Source: Anniella stebbinsi (lineage: Eukaryota > Chordata > Lepidosauria > Squamata > Anniellidae). Taken from it: a stretch of 64,000 nucleotides of DNA. How positions within the stretch are numbered: position 1 is the stretch's first letter; each line of letters begins with the position of its first letter. The notes below the pieces were generated by a model, which was given only the letters and a program-made list of their open reading frames with translations, did not search any database and was not told where the DNA came from. The stretch covers positions 72,346,763 through 72,410,762 of the forward strand of contig JARDYH010000007.1 in assembly GCA_029215795.1 (NCBI GenBank). Reading direction: 5' to 3'. Shown here in pieces: positions 60,565 to 64,000 of this stretch. Position numbers and translations under genes: made by a program.

Positions 60565-62458
60565 GCTCCACAAGCTTTCCTTCTCCCCCCCCCCCCCCCC
60601 CCCGGACTTTAGTCCGTTTTCTGCTGCAGAACCTGACTTGATCTGCATTGAGTTAGTCCAGTTTGCGGACTTTCCGAATTTTTTAATCACAGCTAAAGTT
60701 TGCACAAATTTGCGCAATTCACACAAATTATGGCTAGCCACACACATACACACACACACACACAAAATTCAGGAAGTTCCCAGAGTTCAGGAAAAAAAAC
60801 GCAGCTTGGCCTGCAGATGCCAAACGAGTTGGGCAAGCCATGGAACTCAGTTGAGCAAAACGCAAGATGGGTTTCCCAGCAATGGACATCCCTATGTATG
60901 GTTCATGAGGCACAGTATAGATAATTCATTCTGCCTCTCCTAGAATGCTAGCTCTTAGCATTCTAGCATTCTATTAAAAAACTAAAACCAAAGTGGATCC
61001 TGAAAGCCTGACATCTGCCCATTTCTTTTCTAGTCCCCGAGACCTTTTCTCCCGTAAACCTGTTCTCTGGTGTCTCCGTTCTCCTTACCGTATCTTCCCT
61101 CCTCCCCACTTGCAGGCCAGAGTATGTCCACAGTGGAGGAAGAGCGAACCCTGAATCCTCGTCTGACCTTGCCCAAGGAGGCCTTCGTGGAGCTGATGAA
61201 CAATCTGAACCTGCCCAAGCCCAAACAGATTGGTGAGGCTGGCTTCTCTTCCCGGGGCCAGGGGGAGGAGCAGAGCCGGAGGGCCTCTCTACGCTTAATT
61301 TGCTTAATAGTCATAGCTCCCTCCAGAGAATCCTGGGAATTGTAGTTTAGCTAGGGTGCTGAAAATTCTAGGTATCTCCTAGCCTTCCTCGTAGAATCTA
61401 AGGCTTCCAGGGGAAAGGAATGACCATTCCTAATGGAATTCTCTACCACTAGGGCCTCCTCCACACGAGACGTTTAATGAGCCTTGAAGGCTCATTATAA
61501 ATTTTACCTACACACGAGCGGAGCGCAAAACGGGCGTACAGGCGCGTTATCTCCCCGATAATGCGCATTTTCGAACGCGCGTTAAATAGCGACTTTTATT
61601 TTGCTCCGGCCGTTAAAGCGCATTTTCGCTGTGTGAACAAGCGATTATGCGCATTAACTACCTGTAAAGTGCTTTTTGGGCATCTTTTAATGCGCTTCGC
61701 CGCTTCTCGCCGCCTCCCGTGCAGAGGGATTAGGCGTAAATGCGCCTCCGCGAAAATGCGCATAATCCCCGAACCGGGCGCAAAAGCGCATCCTTGTGGA
61801 GGGGGCCTAAGGGTGCAATCCAAGACACTCTTACTAGGGAGCAAGACCCATAGAATACTGTGGGACTTACTTCTGAGGAAACATGCATAGATTGCGTATG
61901 CCTCAAGGTTGTCATCTTACGACATTACTCAGGCGCAGGTCCCGCAAAACTCTGTAGGAGTAAATTGGCATAGGATAAGCTGTTCGGGTGTTATGGATCT
62001 GGTTGGTCTAAAGGCCAGAAATCCTGCATTCCTGCTTTCTGCGTTCAGGCACCGATCTCTTATGGACAACTTTCAGGCCAAATGTGACCTTTAGCCATTC
62101 CCTGTGCGGCCCGCAGAACCCCGAGGTACCCTAGCCGCGTTCTGCTGATGACAGCTGATCAGCCATCAGCTGGAGGGCAGAGAACAGATTGTTGTTTCCC
62201 TCGCTAAGAGCAGCAAGGAAAGAGTGATTGGTCCTAGTTGTGGGGAGGCTTTAATATGTGTGTGTCTACACACACGTGCAGCCCCGGACACACCACCCAG
62301 CACTAACTGCAGCTCTCGTGCCAAAATATTTGCACACACTGGCACGGACGGAGGGCGATTCATGTCGGACTTCGGGTAACGTGTCCACCCTCTCATTTTC
62401 TGCAGATTTTGCGGTCCCTGCTAACCTCAAGTGTGGAATTCAAGATATAACTGCCTAG
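48233..62458 (+). CDS. ETHE1: ETHE1, mitochondrial persulfide dioxygenase (7 exons, 274 aa)
   Basis: Iron(II) metallo-beta-lactamase-fold enzyme of the mitochondrial matrix. It oxidises glutathione persulfide to sulfite in hydrogen sulfide breakdown. Exons are 48233-48373, 54060-54204, 57697-57845, 58649-58778, 59755-59844, 61116-61232 and 62406-62458. The sum is 825 bp, 274 codons plus TAG; human ETHE1 has 254 aa. Residues 1-47 form an Arg/Ala-rich, acid-free mitochondrial presequence about 20 residues longer than human. The THCHADH motif is at 98-104 (H99, H101, D103, H104). Metal ligands H155 (PGHT), D174 (FTGDALL) and H215 (PAHDY) correspond exactly to human H135, D154 and H195 plus 20. 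[11 protein letters not shown] is intact. All introns are GT-AG and in phase. Confidence 0.97.
49350..49668. mobile_element. double-foldback hAT MITE, family A, copy 7
   Basis: 319 bp with an exact 8-bp target duplication TTTCAGTT (49342-49349 and 49669-49676). Ends TAGGGTGACCAGAT and ATCTGGTCAGCCTA. Intron 1 of ETHE1. Confidence 0.93.
50031..50351. mobile_element. double-foldback hAT MITE, family A, copy 8 (diverged subfamily)
   Basis: 321 bp, TAGGCTGACCATATGG...CCATACAGGCACCTTA, flanked by ATGGTGGG / GTGGTGGG (7 of 8). Intron 1 of ETHE1. Open frames across it on both strands reflect its palindromic design. Confidence 0.85.
50880..52360 (-). pseudogene. broken transposon-borne gene (PIN-like / HAFTGSD protein)
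   Basis: Minus-strand pieces in order: 52330-51791 ([20 protein letters not shown]), 51757-51506 ([15 protein letters not shown]), 51581-51384 ([19 protein letters not shown]) and 51326-50880 ([21 protein letters not shown]). The pieces change frame at least twice, so the gene is dead. The Hx[15 protein letters not shown] and HAFTGSD motifs recur together in many uncharacterised metazoan transposon-type proteins. The first two resemble a PIN-like nuclease core; this is inference from motif spacing only. Confidence 0.65.
52505..52830 (+). pseudogene. C-terminal piece of the transposon gene, on the opposite strand, with poly(A) signal
   Basis: Plus-strand reading gives [20 protein letters not shown] followed by an acidic Ser/Glu tail with one internal duplication and frame shift, a stop, and AATAAA at about 52820. 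The words [11 protein letters not shown] also end the minus-strand body at about 50880-50910. The C-terminus is thus separated from, and inverted to, its body. Confidence 0.6.
54060..54204 (+). CDS. ETHE1: ETHE1 exon 2
   Basis: [20 protein letters not shown] and [14 protein letters not shown], the opening strands of the metallo-beta-lactamase fold. The acceptor TTTCCGCAAG uses AAG rather than CAG or TAG. Donor GCAG/GTGAGT in phase 1. Confidence 0.95.
54540..54760. mobile_element. L2-type LINE 3' fragment
   Basis: TTTATTTTAAAATGCTTATATTCTGCC...ACATCCTCCAGAAGC...AACAATAAAGCTAACAG, weakly preserved. Intron 2 of ETHE1. Confidence 0.35.
55442..56799. mobile_element. GC-rich hAT-like element Y, copy 2 (inverted, three palindromic units)
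   Basis: 1358 bp with an exact 8-bp target duplication GTAGGAAC (55434-55441 and 56800-56807). It is reverse complement to copy 1: begins TAGGGATGTGCACTGG and ends CCGTGCACACCCCTA. It carries three CTTACC...GGTAAG palindromes (55697-55887, 55939-56129, 56219-56396) against four in copy 1. Intron 2 of ETHE1. A 250-codon open frame here is a composition artefact. Confidence 0.9.
56810..57205. mobile_element. CR1 LINE 3' fragments, two in opposite orientation
   Basis: 56810-56925 is a plus-strand end (GAATGCTGGACTAGATC...TGGTCTGATCCAGCAAGAC). 56929-57205 is a minus-strand end (GAACATAAGAAGAGCC...GGATCAGACCAAGGG...GCTATCCAATTTGG). Intron 2 of ETHE1. Confidence 0.75.
57264..57468 (-). mobile_element. 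tRNA-derived SINE, reverse
   Basis: The reverse complement starts GGGCCATAGCTCAGC (A-box-like) with CAGGTTCAAACCCTG (B-box) and ends with TGGGCCAATGGTCTGACTCA. It could be mistaken for a tRNA gene but lacks a cloverleaf. Confidence 0.75.
57697..57845 (+). CDS. ETHE1: ETHE1 exon 3 (metal-binding THCHADH)
   Basis: [20 protein letters not shown], then [12 protein letters not shown]. Acceptor CACCTTCTCAG, donor TTC/GTAAGT in phase 0. Confidence 0.97.
58649..58778 (+). CDS. ETHE1: ETHE1 exon 4
   Basis: [20 protein letters not shown] and [20 protein letters not shown], with metal ligands H155 and D174. Acceptor GTTGCTGCAG, donor CAAG/GTACAA. Confidence 0.97.
59028..59395. mobile_element. MITE, one end preserved (relative of 18972-19453)
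   Basis: TTGGCTCAGTTCGGCCAACACG at left. The interior is the reverse of the 18972 element (CCACTGTTGTGTGGCTGTGGG, CAGTGGGAAAAGTCAACG). The right end is degraded. Intron 4 of ETHE1. Confidence 0.65.
59755..59844 (+). CDS. ETHE1: ETHE1 exon 5
   Basis: [20 protein letters not shown], then [10 protein letters not shown] with metal ligand H215. Acceptor CTCCTCTCAG, donor ACTG/GTAAGT. Confidence 0.96.
60108..60170 (+). mobile_element. CR1 internal scrap
   Basis: GGAATCATAGAATGGTAGAG...AGGCCATCGAGTCCAACCCCC, the well-known CR1 phrase. Intron 5 of ETHE1. Confidence 0.65.
60533..60764. repeat. (TG)n, C-run and (CA)n cluster
   Basis: About 15 TG units at 60533-60562, a run of 19 C at 60585-60603, and an interrupted (CA)n at 60739-60764, all in intron 5 of ETHE1. 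Confidence 0.95.
61116..61232 (+). CDS. ETHE1: ETHE1 exon 6
   Basis: [20 protein letters not shown] and [13 protein letters not shown]. Acceptor CCACTTGCAG, donor ATTG/GTGAGG. Confidence 0.97.
61454..61807. mobile_element. MITE X, intact copy
   Basis: 354 bp, GGCCTCCTCCACACGAG...CCTTGTGGAGGGGGCC, in intron 6 of ETHE1. It is the uninterrupted reference for the copy split at 5315 by element Y, and shows the empty target site GTGCTTTTTGGGC. Confidence 0.88.
61809..61895. repeat. dispersed short repeat (GGGACTTACTTCTGAGG)
   Basis: GGTGCAATCCAAGACACTC...ACTGTGGGACTTACTTCTGAGG...CATGCATAGATTGC, a member of the family at 24050-24140. Intron 6 of ETHE1. Confidence 0.6.
62406..62458 (+). CDS. ETHE1: ETHE1 exon 7 and stop
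   Basis: [17 protein letters not shown] then TAG, like the human ending DFAVPANMRCGVQTPTA. Acceptor TTTCTGCAG. Confidence 0.96.
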
Positions 62459-62961
62459 ACACACCCTTCGTTCTCTAGGTCATGCCTGCTTCCACGGGAT
62501 CACACCTGTATGGTTTTTGAAGGCCCTCCCCAAAGCAGTGTGACTGCTTCTTGGTGTACAAACAACCCCCTTACCCCTCGCTATAGAGTAAGTGGTGAAA
62601 GGTGATAAGAAGGGTGTTCCTTGGAGAGATGCAAAGGAGAAGTTGGATACAGTCACTCACCTCAGTTCCTGACACCCACAGCCACACACCCGCCCCGGCC
62701 TGGTACCTATATGACGAAGCATCAATCTCTAACTTTGATCCCTCTGTGGTTCTATTTTGCGTTTTTCTTTTGCACTGGCTGGATATTTCTGGCCCTTCCT
62801 GGCCCTTCATTCTGTTCCTTTCAAGTTTGCCTTGCATTGAGATTTCTCTCTCTGGCCTTGAAATTCTATTTGTGGATCAGAAGGCAGGGACTCTTGTAAT
62901 GTGAATGATGGAAACTCAGGGGAGGAGGGATTTTGTGTGCTAAATCTCTTGTTGCTGATGA

Positions 62962-62967
62962 AATAAA
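62962..62967 (+). terminator. ETHE1: ETHE1 poly(A) signal
   Basis: AATAAA 504 bp after the stop, followed within 20 bp by TTTGTTGTTAG, a GT-rich downstream element. It gives a 3' UTR of about 520 nt. Confidence 0.7.
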
Positions 62968-63389
62968 TGGCATTTGTTGTTAGCCAGTTGGAGTTTCCAA
63001 ATAGGCTGGGGCGTTTCCCTGGCTCCTTAGGGATGGGAAATGCGGATCAGGGCAGGATTACCGGTTAATCAAAGTAAGCTCTAGGTTAAGGACTTGGTCT
63101 GAATGGGTTCCTGGCAAGGCTGTAACGATGGCTTGAAAGCTTTCCAGGTCTGGAGAAGTTGTGTTTGAGCTCCTTCAAAGCATCCTTGAAGCTTGGACCT
63201 TGAAATGGCTGAACCCTCTCGGCGTCTGACGGAGGAGCAGTGGCTGCATTTCCACGCCGTAGGAAGAGGTGTGGAAGACTCCAGCAACAGGATGCATGGG
63301 ATATGATGCCTTTCATTTTGGTTTCCCAATATTGTAAGTGGTGCAAGAGAAGGGACCTTCATTTGCTTATGCAAACGTGCACAGCAGGG

Positions 63390-63510
63390 CCAGGCAACCC
63401 AATGCCTTCCAGACATTTTGGACTACAACTCCAGTAAGGCCCAGGCACCATTGCCCAATGGTCAGAGATCATGGGAGTTCCCGCCAGATGTTTTGGGTGG
63501 CACCAGGTTG
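63390..63510. mobile_element. foldback MITE (CCAGATGTTTTGG family)
   Basis: GGCAACCCAATGCCTTCCAGAC...CCAATGGTCAGAGATCATGGGAG...GGCACCAGGTTGCC, downstream of the ETHE1 poly(A) site. Confidence 0.65.
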
Positions 63511-63680
63511 CCTACCAGTGTTGTAAAACACCATGCATTTTGACGGGGCTGAATTTGTTTCAAGTTCTGACCACTAGATAGCAGCGTTTCCTCATTGGAA
63601 CTACTGATAGCTGTGAACCTAGTCTGTTTTTCATGAACTGTGAATTACACATTTCATGAGAGATCTATGACTGGATAAGG

Positions 63681-64000
63681 ACATAAGAACAGCCTTGCTG
63701 GATCAGACCGAGGGTCCATCTAGTCCAGCACTCTGTTCACACATTGACCAACGAGCCGTCAACCAGGGACCAACAAACCAGGACACAGTGCAACAGCACC
63801 TTTCCACCCATGTTCCCCAGAAACTGGTGCATATAGGCTTACTTCCTCTGATACTGGAGGTAGCACATAGCCATCAGGGCTAGTAGCCATTGATAGCTTT
63901 CTCCAGGAATTTATCCAACCCCCTTTTAAAGCCATCCAAATTGGTGGCCATCACCACATCTTGTGGTAGTTTTTCCAGATTTAAAATCCTGTATTTGCCC
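63681..64000 (-). mobile_element. CR1 LINE 3' end, reverse, running off the window
   Basis: ACATAAGAACAGCCTTGCTGG...ATCAGACCGAGGGTCC...CATCAGGGCTAGTAGCC...CATCACCACATCTTGTGG. Continues past position 64000. Confidence 0.8.

Noticed and set aside
1..64000. CRISPR arrays, operons, ribosomal RNA, riboswitches, phage or plasmid features
   Set aside because: Nothing of the kind is present; the window is vertebrate nuclear DNA.

Overview
This is a vertebrate nuclear window, almost certainly from a squamate reptile (lizard or snake). The genes are intron-rich with GT-AG junctions. The filler is dense in CR1 and L2 LINE 3' ends, tRNA-derived SINEs of the squamate type and many short hAT-like DNA transposons. 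No bacterial-type features, CRISPR arrays or operons are present.

Four protein-coding genes can be rebuilt exon by exon. From left to right: (1) a minus-strand secreted two-domain Ly6/uPAR protein of the PINLYP / gamma-type phospholipase A2 inhibitor family (four exons at 684-9322; the 3' end lies beyond position 1). (2) XRCC1 on the plus strand (17 exons, 13248-31137, 657 aa), the scaffold of single-strand break and base excision repair. (3) ZNF575 on the minus strand (two coding exons, 36076-37670, 259 aa, six C2H2 fingers). (4) ETHE1 on the plus strand (seven exons, 48233-62458, 274 aa), the mitochondrial persulfide dioxygenase. The order and relative orientation match human 19q13.31 (PINLYP-XRCC1-ZNF575-ETHE1), which supports each identification. 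The genes are independent transcription units. XRCC1 and the PINLYP-like gene are divergent. XRCC1 and ETHE1 have CpG-rich promoters, and a CpG-rich block at about 41.3-41.65 kb is the likely first-exon region of ZNF575.

Most of the remaining sequence is mobile DNA. Highlights are: an eight-copy family of about 320-bp double-foldback hAT MITEs, several with exact 8-bp target duplications; a GC-rich element (1572 and 1358 bp) built of tandem roughly 190-bp palindromes, present twice in opposite orientation with exact 8-bp target duplications, one copy nested inside a second, 355-bp MITE; a 2.83-kb transposon with 188-bp inverted ends and a broken coding region whose body looks inverted relative to its own C-terminus; and a 305-bp near-perfect palindrome in XRCC1 intron 14 whose centre carries a hammerhead-ribozyme-like core and which is flanked by 11-bp direct repeats.

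Stretches where I see no gene and little recognisable repeat: about 3.84-4.41, 8.33-8.87, 9.4-10.85, 11.3-12.5, 33.9-34.8, 34.8-36.0, 45.4-46.2 and 48.5-49.3 kb. All conclusions come from reading the sequence. Family names for repeats are from memory and would need a repeat-library search to confirm.
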